Part shown: piece after piece, positions 55,437 through 63,133 of the stretch | How the letters are laid out: every line of letters starts with the position of its first letter | Numbering within the stretch: position 1 is the first letter of the stretch | DNA from: Paraburkholderia solisilvae | GTDB taxonomy: Bacteria > Pseudomonadota > Gammaproteobacteria > Burkholderiales > Burkholderiaceae | Assembly: GCF_902859875.1 (NCBI RefSeq) | Contig: NZ_CADIKF010000012.1 | Location: 62,001-126,000, forward strand | DNA: 64,000 bases | Direction: 5' to 3' | Translations under genes and position numbers: made by a program | The notes under the pieces: model-generated | The model's input: only the letters and a program-made list of their open reading frames with translations | Told to the model about the DNA's origin: nothing | The model's database searches: none

Positions 55437-56456
55437 TCAGGCGCGCGCATTCTCACGAAGATAAATCCGGGTTTCGGGCGTCGGGATGCCGAGCACACCC
55501 CGCACGTCGTTCTGGAAATTGATGGCCGCAAGGCCTGCCCAATGGACGATGCCGCGCACGTCCTGATCGAGGATCACGTCGATCGCGCGCGCGGCAAGTT
55601 GCGCGCGCGTGTCGCCGGTGCATTGATGTCCGATCAGAACGACGTGCGCCTTGTCGCCCAATTCCTGTAACGCGGATGCAATGCCGGAAATGCCGCCGCC
55701 CGTCGCATAGACGCCGACCAGATCGCGGTGTCCGGCAATCAGCCCCTGCACAGCGAGGCCCGCGCTCTCGTCGTCTTCGGTGAAGTCGGGTTCGGCGACC
55801 CAGCGCAGGTTGCGGAAATCCTCTTCGAGAACCTGTGAGAAGCCGATGCGACGCTCGAGCTGATCGTGCAGCCGCGACGACGCGGACAACACGGCTACGG
55901 TGCCGATGCGCGACCCGACAAAGCGTCCCATGAGCAGGGCGGCGGTGCGTCCCGCGACACGGTTATCGACACCGACGTATGCGGCGCGAGCACTCGACGG
56001 CAAGTCGGAGAACACCGTGACGACGGGCACATTCGCATCGGCCATGTCCTGAATCATCCTCTCGACCCACGGATAATCGAGGGGCACGAGCACCAGCGCA
56101 TCGTAGTTGATCAGTTGCTCGGCGAGTGACTCAGCGTCTCGCTGGCTGGACAGGTCGCAACGATAAAACGACGGGACGATGCGATGCTCGCGAAAGAAGC
56201 TGGCCGACAGCGCGATATCACGCTCGACCTGATTGAGAAAGCGGGAGTTGATGTGCGGCAGAACAAAAGCGACCCGGAACGACGTGGCCTTTGATGGCCG
56301 GCCGCGGCTTGCGCGTTCATCGCGCAGCGTCGCTAGCGCGAGATGAACGCGTTCAGCTGTTTCGGGGCGAACGGCCTGGTCGTCGCGCAGTACGCGATCT
56401 ACCGTGGCCACGCTGACGCCGGCGCGACGCGCAATCATCATACGGGTGGCCGGCAT
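55437..56456 (-). CDS. LacI-family transcriptional regulator
   Basis: 339-residue repressor with N-terminal HTH (MIARRAGVSVATVDRVLRDD; Asp replaces the usual Ser/Asn in the ATVSRVL motif) and a periplasmic-binding-protein-like sensor domain (AFVLPHINSRFLNQVERDIA through GVLGIPTPETRIYLRE). GGAGGAG precedes the ATG. It lies 114 bp upstream of the transporter operon on the same strand, so it is either the first gene of the operon or its direct neighbour, and it most likely senses the imported polyol or its phosphate. Confidence 0.92.
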   Translation of the reverse strand: MPATRMMIARRAGVSVATVDRVLRDDQAVRPETAERVHLALATLRDERASRGRPSKATSFRVAFVLPHINSRFLNQVERDIALSASFFREHRIVPSFYRCDLSSQRDAESLAEQLINYDALVLVPLDYPWVERMIQDMADANVPVVTVFSDLPSSARAAYVGVDNRVAGRTAALLMGRFVGSRIGTVAVLSASSRLHDQLERRIGFSQVLEEDFRNLRWVAEPDFTEDDESAGLAVQGLIAGHRDLVGVYATGGGISGIASALQELGDKAHVVLIGHQCTGDTRAQLAARAIDVILDQDVRGIVHWAGLAAINFQNDVRGVLGIPTPETRIYLRENARA

Positions 56457-56753
56457 GGGTCTCCTCCGGTGGTGAGACTGGAGTCGTTTTGTTAACTCAA
56501 GATAGTTTTCTGTGATGGGAATGCAAGGTTTTTTATGGCTTTAAATGCGTCATTCCTGATGGTGAATCGGCGCGGGGGATTCTCTGTAGGTGCTTACCTT
56601 TATGGCGGATCTCGCAGGTTGAGTGCGACGACGCTCCATTTTTCGAACTCGCTTCTCGATGCAGGTTTTTGCTTAGTCACACGAAGCTTTGCCAGAGGTG
56701 GAATGTTGTATCTTTGTCTCACCGCCGGGACTGTTTGAACGGGAGAGGCAATC
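56457..56753. promoter_or_regulatory. Divergent promoter region, LacI / BON protein
   Basis: 297 bp between divergent genes. A/T-rich DNA around 56488-56560 includes GTTAAC near the LacI start, a possible operator core, but flanking symmetry is weak. GGGAGAGG lies 7-8 nt before the start of the BON gene. Confidence 0.4.
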
Positions 56754-57107
56754 ATGAAAGCACGTACTGTCGCAAGTCTCCTCGTTCTTATGGGGTGCGT
56801 GACGCTGACGCCGAACGTCTACGCGCAAGCCAACAACGCCATGCCGATGGCGTCGGGGCCGGCCGCGAGTTCAGGTAAGGCGACGCCGGCGGACAGGAAG
56901 CTTGCGCGTGATGTACGCAAGGCGTTATCGAGCGCGCCCAACTTCAATGTGTCAAACGTCTTCGTCAAGGCGCGCGACGGTGTCGTGACGTTATCCGGCA
57001 GCGTGTCGGACGGTCGTCAGATCCAGCAGGCTTCGGAAGTGGCGATGGGCGTGCCGGGTGTAACGTCGGTGAGCAACCACCTGACGATGTACACGAAAGG
57101 GTATTGA
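56754..57107 (+). CDS. BON-domain periplasmic protein
   Basis: 117-residue exported protein. Signal peptide (MKARTVASLLVLMGCVTLTP, cleavage after VYAQA), a short low-complexity linker, and a single BON domain (DRKLARDVRKALSSAPNFNV, KARDGVVTLSGSVSDGRQIQ, ASEVAMGVPGVTSVSNHL). BON domains bind phospholipid or assist outer-membrane stability and osmotic shock response, usually in tandem pairs as in OsmY; here there is one. Good GGGAGAGG site. Stand-alone gene. Confidence 0.87.
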   Translation: MKARTVASLLVLMGCVTLTPNVYAQANNAMPMASGPAASSGKATPADRKLARDVRKALSSAPNFNVSNVFVKARDGVVTLSGSVSDGRQIQQASEVAMGVPGVTSVSNHLTMYTKGY

Positions 57108-57615
57108 CGTTCATCTGAGATGTCGCTTCGAGATCTCATCCAGGCTCCGGCAATCGAGCCGTGCAAGTCGCATGGCGTGTGCGCAACCTCTGATGCGTTT
57201 TATGTATCTTCAACCCGCGCCTCAACCGTCGCGTTTAATACGATGATTGTGTCGAAAACGGAAGCCAGTATTCGATGCAGGCGGTGATCGATCGATTTTC
57301 CACAACGCATGAGATCCGGACTCTGCAACCGGCCAGGAAACGAGATCGATTTAATTCCCGATTCGACCGGATCAGGCAACCGCTTTGGACAGCGGATCAC
57401 GACCATACTCGCGGGCGAAACGTCAGAGACTTTTGAGCGACTCGATTTTTAAGTTGTCGTTGTGAGTGCTATTTCATTTGAGAACGATCGAAAACGTTCT
57501 ACGATGAAAGCGCTGTTAACCAGATGAATTTATTTGCGGAATAAATCTGATAAATAAAGCTATTGGATAATGTGAATTGCATATATTCAATGGCAATGCA
57601 CCGGAGGCAGTTAAA
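57108..57615. other. A/T-richer intergenic region with an inverted repeat
   Basis: About 508 bp with no supported gene and lower GC than its surroundings from 57420 on. The 20-nt element at 57481-57500 (AGAACG, 8-nt spacer, CGTTCT) is the only palindrome I noted. It ends 115 nt before the next start. Confidence 0.4.
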
Positions 57616-57933
57616 TTGACTCCAATTTCCGGCAGGCGAATACGCCATGAAGATTATCGACGCTGCGAGGTTGAGTTTCAGCTGGAGCTGGCACGGGCGG
57701 CGTCGTTTATCGCAAGCAGTATGAGCAAAGATACATTGCAACGCTCCGTCGACGAGACGATATGTGAGTTCGCGGACATCTATGGCTTACCGGAGGCGGT
57801 CATATTCTGCAATGTGTTGTCCGACCGTCTAATTATTCGTGGGCGTAGTGACGCCGCCTCAGCAGTGGGTAGAATCATCAGTCAAAATCGCTTTGACACA
57901 CTGATGATCCGGCCGCTTTCACGAACGGGGTGA
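57616..57933 (+). CDS. Hypothetical protein, 105 residues, TTG start
   Basis: Small soluble protein of unknown function. I choose the TTG at 57616 because GGAGG at 57603-57607 sits 8 nt before it; another in-frame TTG at 57577 has no site. The product has a helical N-terminal half (EVEFQLELARAASFIASSMS) and a C-terminal half with CEFADIYGLPEAVIFC-like alternation. No domain was recognised. Its DNA is less GC-rich than the large operons. Confidence 0.5.
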   Translation: MTPISGRRIRHEDYRRCEVEFQLELARAASFIASSMSKDTLQRSVDETICEFADIYGLPEAVIFCNVLSDRLIIRGRSDAASAVGRIISQNRFDTLMIRPLSRTG

Positions 57934-58131
57934 TCCGGTTTTCGACGTACCGCTGCAATTGCACTGGAAATCGCTATTCGAGTGGCGTCCTGGATTTTAG
58001 CCCTGATGCGGGGGATTCGATTTTCTTCATTCGTTATGACAAAAAGGTCGTTGCGTAAAAACATGTGATAAAAATGTATCTGCAGTGTCGCAAGGGGGCG
58101 GGCGCGATTTACATTTCATCAGGAGCTCGCG

Positions 58132-58356
58132 ATGATTCGAAATGCATCAAAAATTTCAACTGCTATTGCCAGACATTATGAAGCTCAAGGGTACATGGCC
58201 GCGCTTCGGCTCGACAATCGCAAGCCTATTGTTCAGGCTATCCGTGAGGAAATAAACGATTTCGGCGACAACACCCTTTTTGAGAACCCGCAACGTGTGA
58301 TTATGTTCTGGGGAGCGGGATTTGCACGGGGTATGCGCGACCGCAGGGATCGATAA
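58132..58356 (+). CDS. Small hypothetical protein, 74 residues
   Basis: Small basic protein with a good ribosome-binding site (AGGAG about 6 nt before the ATG). The sequence runs MIRNASKISTAIARHYEAQG and ends VIMFWGAGFARGMRDRRDR. I recognise no family and no membrane segment. It lies alone, 198 bp after the TTG-start gene. It may be a lineage-specific stress or regulatory protein, but nothing in the sequence proves this. Confidence 0.5.
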   Translation: MIRNASKISTAIARHYEAQGYMAALRLDNRKPIVQAIREEINDFGDNTLFENPQRVIMFWGAGFARGMRDRRDR

Positions 58357-58577
58357 GCTGGAAACACACGCGCGTTTGGACGTGCTTGCGCGGCCATGTC
58401 CTGATTCAATCAGTAAAGTCTCACGCGTCCCTGGCAGCGCCGCGCCGGCCTACGGTTTTCGTCCCTTTGTCTGCGGCTTTAGGGAAACCTCGAACTGTTA
58501 GTCTGCTGAGCGTGTTCTATGATTACGCTGCTTCGAAAATCCGGTGCGCACACGCAATCGGAAGGACCTGAACCGCC

Positions 58578-59117
58578 ATGTCGCAGTCGTGCAGTGGGGC
58601 AATTCATAAAAGATCGCATCTAAAACACTGGATCGCGGGTGTGCTTTTTTGGGGCCTCACGGGCGCCGCTCTCGCCGAGGCTACTGGAATAGCGCCCGGT
58701 GCACCGGTCACCGGGAATATCCCTTCCTCGCACAAGAAAACCGATCGGCTGGCTGATCGGCCGCAGTGGCATCCGCACGCACTCCGAACGGCATATCCCT
58801 CTTCGGTAAAGGTATCGTCGGTGAAGCGCGAACGGAATGACAGTGCAACGCCGGACGAGTATCAATTGCGGTACGGAAACACCAACCTCCTTTTCTCGGT
58901 TGTGCCGGCGCTCGGCGAATCACGCTATTCGGGAGGAACGCCGGAGAGCCAGATCCTGACGCGAGATTCCGCCCGTTATGGATTACCCGCAGCGTCAAAC
59001 GCGCAAAGCAGTGCAACCGTACCAGACGACAATTGGCGCTTTACAGCAAGTCCGCTCATGAACGCCACCCATGCGCATGAGATTGGGGCAACCGTTTCTG
59101 CCCGACATGATTTCTGA
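58578..59117 (+). CDS. Hypothetical exported protein, 179 residues
   Basis: Protein with an N-terminal signal-like segment (HWIAGVLFWGLTGAALAEAT), then a polar region rich in Ser, Thr, Arg and Pro without recognised domains. It contains no cysteine after the signal. Its stop codon lies 2 nt before the GTG of the next gene, so the two are probably translated from one message. Function unknown; it may partner the periplasmic protease-like protein downstream. Confidence 0.55.
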   Translation: MSQSCSGAIHKRSHLKHWIAGVLFWGLTGAALAEATGIAPGAPVTGNIPSSHKKTDRLADRPQWHPHALRTAYPSSVKVSSVKRERNDSATPDEYQLRYGNTNLLFSVVPALGESRYSGGTPESQILTRDSARYGLPAASNAQSSATVPDDNWRFTASPLMNATHAHEIGATVSARHDF

Positions 59118-59119
59118 CT

Positions 59120-60085
59120 GTGCGTGCAACTCTGCACCAGGCAGCGTGGGATCCAACGGCGCAGAGATCGATTCAGCGGTTGCTCTGCTGGCTCTGTTGC
59201 ACGGTGCTCATGTTGCCCGGTGTGGCGGCGGGAATGGACTTCAAGATCTACTACCAGCCCCAGCTCGAGCTTAAGATGGTTATGGGGGACGGCAAGATTC
59301 AGGATGGGGATGCCGAGAAGTTTCTGGCCCTTGCCAGGACGGCTGACCGCGACGACGAAGGACTCGTTACCCTTATTTTAAATAGTCCAGGGGGAAACGT
59401 TGAGGCCGCTTTCCGAATCGTCGATGCCATGGATCGAATCCACGTCTATACAGCAGTTCCGGCCGATGCCAGGTGCGCGTCCGCGTGCGCTTCCATCCTG
59501 TTCGCGTCAGGGGAACGCCGAAGCGTGATCGGCAGTGGGCTGCTCGGCTTTCACAGTTGCTATCGGCGCAATGGGGGAACCTATGCCGGCGACTCGCTTT
59601 GCAACGAGATAATTGCGGCGAACGCCATGCGAAGGGGAATCAGCCACGCGGGCATCAATCGTTTCGTTAAGCAATATGGTGCGCAAGACATGGCATGGGT
59701 CGGGCGCGACGTCGCTTGCAAATCGCTGCAGGGTCTGTGCAAACCTGGACTGCTGGAAACTCAGCGCGGGGCGAAGGCTGCGTTGATGAAAAGCTTTGAC
59801 TGCAGCAAGCTCATATCTGTTCAGGCGCAACTTGTTTGCGGCGACGCCGAACTGACGCGAATGGACAAAAAATTGACGGAAATCTATTCCCAAAACATGA
59901 AGGCATCGCGTAACAAGGCGCGGTTGCGAGCGGCTCAACGGGCATGGCTTCGCAATTCTCGCAATGTGTGTGCCGATAAGGCTTGTCTACTACGAAGCTA
60001 TCAGCTCCGCATTGATGAGCTGAAGCGGGTGCATTCCTTGGCCCTTGCAGATCACGTCGTCGCCAACGCAATCGCCCGGTTTTGA
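59120..60085 (+). CDS. Periplasmic ClpP-like protease fused to LprI-type domain
   Basis: 321-residue exported protein in two parts. Residues 1-37 form a signal sequence (LLCWLCCTVLMLPGVAAG). Residues about 45-215 look like the ClpP/crotonase-type COG3904 domain: TLILNSPGGNVEAAFRIVDA, then ARCASACASILFASGERR with probable nucleophile S121 and H145 in LLGFHSCY. Residues about 226-300 resemble the LprI/DUF1311 domain (FDCSKLISVQAQLVCGDAEL, ARLRAAQRAWLRNSRNVC) with four Cys (228, 240, 284, 289) able to form disulfides. Start is GTG, probably coupled to the upstream gene. Substrate unknown. Confidence 0.8.
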   Translation: MRATLHQAAWDPTAQRSIQRLLCWLCCTVLMLPGVAAGMDFKIYYQPQLELKMVMGDGKIQDGDAEKFLALARTADRDDEGLVTLILNSPGGNVEAAFRIVDAMDRIHVYTAVPADARCASACASILFASGERRSVIGSGLLGFHSCYRRNGGTYAGDSLCNEIIAANAMRRGISHAGINRFVKQYGAQDMAWVGRDVACKSLQGLCKPGLLETQRGAKAALMKSFDCSKLISVQAQLVCGDAELTRMDKKLTEIYSQNMKASRNKARLRAAQRAWLRNSRNVCADKACLLRSYQLRIDELKRVHSLALADHVVANAIARF

Positions 60086-60132
60086 CCCGTCCTGCTTGTT
60101 CAGGCATGCGATATAACCTCAAGACATACCGA

Positions 60133-60843
60133 TTAGCGAGTGTTATGGTTGCCAGGCAAGAGACGCTGAACAATTTCGTCCGACAGCTTTGAGGCGCTAT
60201 GCTTCACGTCGTTATCGCTGTCCGCGCCGGCAACAACAAACCCGCCGGCCGCCAGAAACGCATTAAAACCCAGTGCGGCACCGGGTGTCTTGCCGCTTCT
60301 CGCCGTTGTCGTGATGTCGAGCATGGGTTGGGTTGGAGCCGGTCCGGCAAGATTGGTGACGTATGCTCTGAATTCGAGGCTCGTGTGACCGGAACCGAAA
60401 CCGATTAACGCACGCTTTACGCGGTCCCCTTCGTCAACGGATACAAATTCACCGCTTACGAGCCAACCCGTCAAAGGCTTCGGTGATCCGGGCGCAAGGC
60501 GCTCGACGTGGAGTCCGTGCTTTTTTAAATCGTCGGCGACTGAGCGACTCATGAGTGTTGCCAGGTGATTGGCCTTATCTTGCCTCGTCGTATGAACCAT
60601 GAGCGGGGAGTCGGGAAACACGTGTCCCAACAGCGTCCGGCGATCGACGTCGGACCCGGGACCTTCGAAACGGATATCGCTCCCTTGCAAGTGGAAATCT
60701 GCGACATACACCGTATCGGGCATTACGTCTGCGGCCACCGCGGACTGCTGTGTGCGAGATGTCACTTCAGCACTTCCACACGCTGACAGCCAGAGGACGA
60801 GCGACATGACGAGAGCCGTCTTCTGTACGCGCCTCTGATGCAT
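60133..60843 (-). CDS. DUF4410 family lipoprotein
   Basis: About 236-residue lipoprotein. Signal peptide MHQRRVQKTALVMSLVLWLS followed by Cys in SACGSAE. The mature part carries the DUF4410 features: VADFHLQGSDIRFEG, a long helix VADDLKKHGLHVERL and the typical GDRVKRALIGFGSGHTSLE. I chose the ATG at 60843, where the lipoprotein signal has normal length. The in-frame ATG at 60867 (GAGAGA upstream) is an alternative. Family function unknown. It is divergent from a TetR gene with a palindrome between, so TetR probably represses it. Confidence 0.75.
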   Translation of the reverse strand: MHQRRVQKTALVMSLVLWLSACGSAEVTSRTQQSAVAADVMPDTVYVADFHLQGSDIRFEGPGSDVDRRTLLGHVFPDSPLMVHTTRQDKANHLATLMSRSVADDLKKHGLHVERLAPGSPKPLTGWLVSGEFVSVDEGDRVKRALIGFGSGHTSLEFRAYVTNLAGPAPTQPMLDITTTARSGKTPGAALGFNAFLAAGGFVVAGADSDNDVKHSASKLSDEIVQRLLPGNHNTR

Positions 60844-60917
60844 CCGTAAGCCGGTTAAATAGCACATGTCTTCGATCTCTCGTGAGTGGGGCGATCGGGG
60901 CCAGCGTTGCGTTCCGA

Positions 60918-60947
60918 TCAAAACGATAGCTTATACTATCGTTTTGA
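60918..60947. promoter_or_regulatory. Palindromic operator between DUF4410 and TetR genes
   Basis: Perfect 12-bp arms TCAAAACGATAG and CTATCGTTTTGA around 6 nt (60930-60935). It includes TATACT (60932-60937), a good -10 hexamer on the plus strand, so a bound dimer would block transcription. The position is typical of a TetR autoregulatory operator. Confidence 0.8.
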
Positions 60948-61008
60948 ATGCGGCAAAATCAAGCTTTTTGCGGTGGAGGAACCCTGTGTCGCCTTCTATG
61001 GAGGTTTG

Positions 61009-61689
61009 ATGACCAATCGCGCTGGAACGCGCCGAAAGGCAGGCGGAAGAACGCCGGCGCTCGAGACAAAGACTGCACCTGCTCAGGCCCGAAGCCAGGA
61101 TACTTACGAGTACATTCTCGAAACGGCTGGCAAGTTGCTCGGGAATATGGGTTTCGAGGAGCTGACGACCAATCTGATCTGCCGTACGGCAGGTATGACG
61201 CCGCCCGCTTTGTACCGGTACTTTCCGAACAAGTATGCGATTCTCAAGATACTGGGCGAGCGCCTGATAGCCGCGCAGGACCTGGTGGTGGATCAATGGC
61301 TCACGTCTGGTGTAGTCGGGCCGTCCAGGCCGGAAGACTCGATCAAGCGAATTGCATCGGTACTGCGTAGCCTCATTGCCGTCACGAAGCGCTTTCCTGG
61401 CGGCGTAGTCGTCAATCGGGCGATTCATGCCGTGCCGCTGTTGCAGCAGCTTCATGTCGAATCACGCGAATCGGTCGCTGCACAACTTTGCGGCATCTTG
61501 CAGCCGCAATTTCCGATGGTTCCGGCGGCAAGATTGCATGTTGCGGCGCGCATGGTGTCGGAGCTCAGTTCCGCACTCGTGCAGATGGCTATTGAGGATG
61601 CCGAACGTGACCCGGAAAGTCTGATTTACGAAACTGCGCTTCTTTTTGCTTCATATTTTCGCGCGTTGCAGGATTCGTCCGCGAGGTGA
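61009..61689 (+). CDS. TetR-family transcriptional regulator
   Basis: 226-residue repressor. N-terminal HTH region: YEYILETAGKLLGNMGFEEL, TTNLICRTAGMTPPALYRYF, PNKYAILKILGERLIAAQDL, the classic TetR DNA-binding unit. The C-terminal helical ligand domain (ASVLRSLIAVTKRFPGG through ALLFASYFRAL) is unlike any specific family I can name. The start at 61009 has GGAGG, though only 4 nt away; the longer frame to 60886 crosses the operator and is rejected. It probably represses itself and the divergent DUF4410 gene through the palindrome at 60918-60947. Confidence 0.9.
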   Translation: MTNRAGTRRKAGGRTPALETKTAPAQARSQDTYEYILETAGKLLGNMGFEELTTNLICRTAGMTPPALYRYFPNKYAILKILGERLIAAQDLVVDQWLTSGVVGPSRPEDSIKRIASVLRSLIAVTKRFPGGVVVNRAIHAVPLLQQLHVESRESVAAQLCGILQPQFPMVPAARLHVAARMVSELSSALVQMAIEDAERDPESLIYETALLFASYFRALQDSSAR

Positions 61690-61824
61690 TATGTTCCCGA
61701 TCGTGTGCGGAGGCGGATGTCGGGCCAGCATTGCTTCAACGACCGCTTCGGAGCCCGATCGGATAACCGAATGGCCGCGCAAGAGTGACGGAGAATGGCT
61801 CGAAGCTAATTCAAACAAAATCAC

Positions 61825-62787
61825 ATGCTGAAAATTTTAAGTGCAGACCTGTGGGATATCGTCGGGAAGAAAGCCGTCAAGGCCAGGCGGCGCCGGGCTG
61901 CGATTGCGTACGTGACGGAGCCACGATTCCTTCCGCTTGGTGCAGGAGACGTGCTTGTGGTCGATGCCTCCGATGCTTCCATCGCGGCAGGACGAACGAG
62001 CGCCGAGGTGCTCGCGGGGTACCTCGCAGCGGGAGCCGCCCTGTTCAATGTGCCCAACCTGCACGCCAAGGTGCTAGTGCTTGACGACTGCACTGTCATT
62101 GGCTCGGCCAATGCTTCGCTGCGGTCTTCCCATTACTACGTTGAGGCGTCGGTTATCTCGGACCGGCCCGAACTCATCGGGCAGGCTGAGCAACTGATCG
62201 GTTCGCTTGCGGCGTCTGGGGACGTTATTGATAGCGAGTTTATCGCGCGGATTCGGAAGATTCCGGTCGTCATTTCTCCCGATTCCCCGTCAATCCGGGC
62301 TGGCTCGCACCCCAAGGTTCAAATGAGTGAACCGAAATGCTGGCTCATCAGTACGCGTGAAGACGCGCGTTATCCCGGCGCTATCGACGCAGTGGAAAAC
62401 GCGATGGACGAAGTGCAGAAGCGTATTGGACCGGACGCCGGCATCGTCAGTTGGTTCTGGTGGGGTGGGAATGCACCATTTCCTTCCACTGCTCGGGTGG
62501 GTGACGTCGTCGTCCAGTGTTCCCGTCCGAGAAACAAGATGTCTTCCTCGCGGGGTGTCTTGGTGTATCGACACGGACGGATCGAAAGCATTTTTCAGGA
62601 GCCGGGACAAACCGTAAAGACGTTTCACTGCGTGCGTCCCCATGACTGGGAGCAAACCGCCGTCAAATGGGTGGACTTTGCGCGCCTTGCGAAGCGGGCC
62701 GGCATTGCGCGCAAGCTCACCTATGCGAGCAACATCAGACTTACCGAGAAGCAGTCGGGCGCGCTGTTTGAGATTTGGCCGACGTGA
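61825..62787 (+). CDS. Single-HKD phospholipase-D-like protein with EVE/PUA-like C-terminal half
   Basis: 320-residue protein. The N-terminal half carries one HKD motif: H80-A-K82-x4-D87 (NLHAKVLVLDD) followed by GSAN with N96, as in PLD-superfamily nucleases and phospholipases. Only one copy is present, so it would work as a dimer. The C-terminal part from about 169 starts PKCWLISTREDARYPG, continues with WFWWGGNAPFP, then GDVVVQCSRP and ends RKLTYASNIRL, LFEIWP. Aromatic content and the GD-turn recall EVE/PUA-like modified-base readers, but I am not certain. No signal peptide or membrane segment. It stands alone. Confidence 0.8.
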   Translation: MLKILSADLWDIVGKKAVKARRRRAAIAYVTEPRFLPLGAGDVLVVDASDASIAAGRTSAEVLAGYLAAGAALFNVPNLHAKVLVLDDCTVIGSANASLRSSHYYVEASVISDRPELIGQAEQLIGSLAASGDVIDSEFIARIRKIPVVISPDSPSIRAGSHPKVQMSEPKCWLISTREDARYPGAIDAVENAMDEVQKRIGPDAGIVSWFWWGGNAPFPSTARVGDVVVQCSRPRNKMSSSRGVLVYRHGRIESIFQEPGQTVKTFHCVRPHDWEQTAVKWVDFARLAKRAGIARKLTYASNIRLTEKQSGALFEIWPT

Positions 62788-63133
62788 TTGGTTATGAGCG
62801 GCAACACGTTTGTTGTTCGGCCTGCTATTCGATGGTGTGTGCTGACCGCCATTTGATAGAGATGGGCATTTTGCAAGCGCTGTCGAATGATGGTCCGTGG
62901 TCGCTTGCTGCACGATGGGTTTCGGCTGGTATCGACCCATCCCAGCCGTTCGTTGCTGCAATGACCGATGGCTGTTAGCGGAATGGAACGGTCATTCCGC
63001 GCCGCCCTGCATGGCCAGACACGGTAGCTTCCATGTTCGTTTGGTGCCTTGCTTGAGCACCGTGGCCTTAGGTGTCACGCATCGCGATGATCTTGCCGCG
63101 ACGCATCTGATCGTCGCGGCCTCTTCGACCAGG
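62788..63133. other. Intergenic region, 346 bp
   Basis: No gene with a credible start and no clear terminator. It separates two genes that converge, with stops at 62787 on the plus strand and 63134 on the minus strand. Confidence 0.4.
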
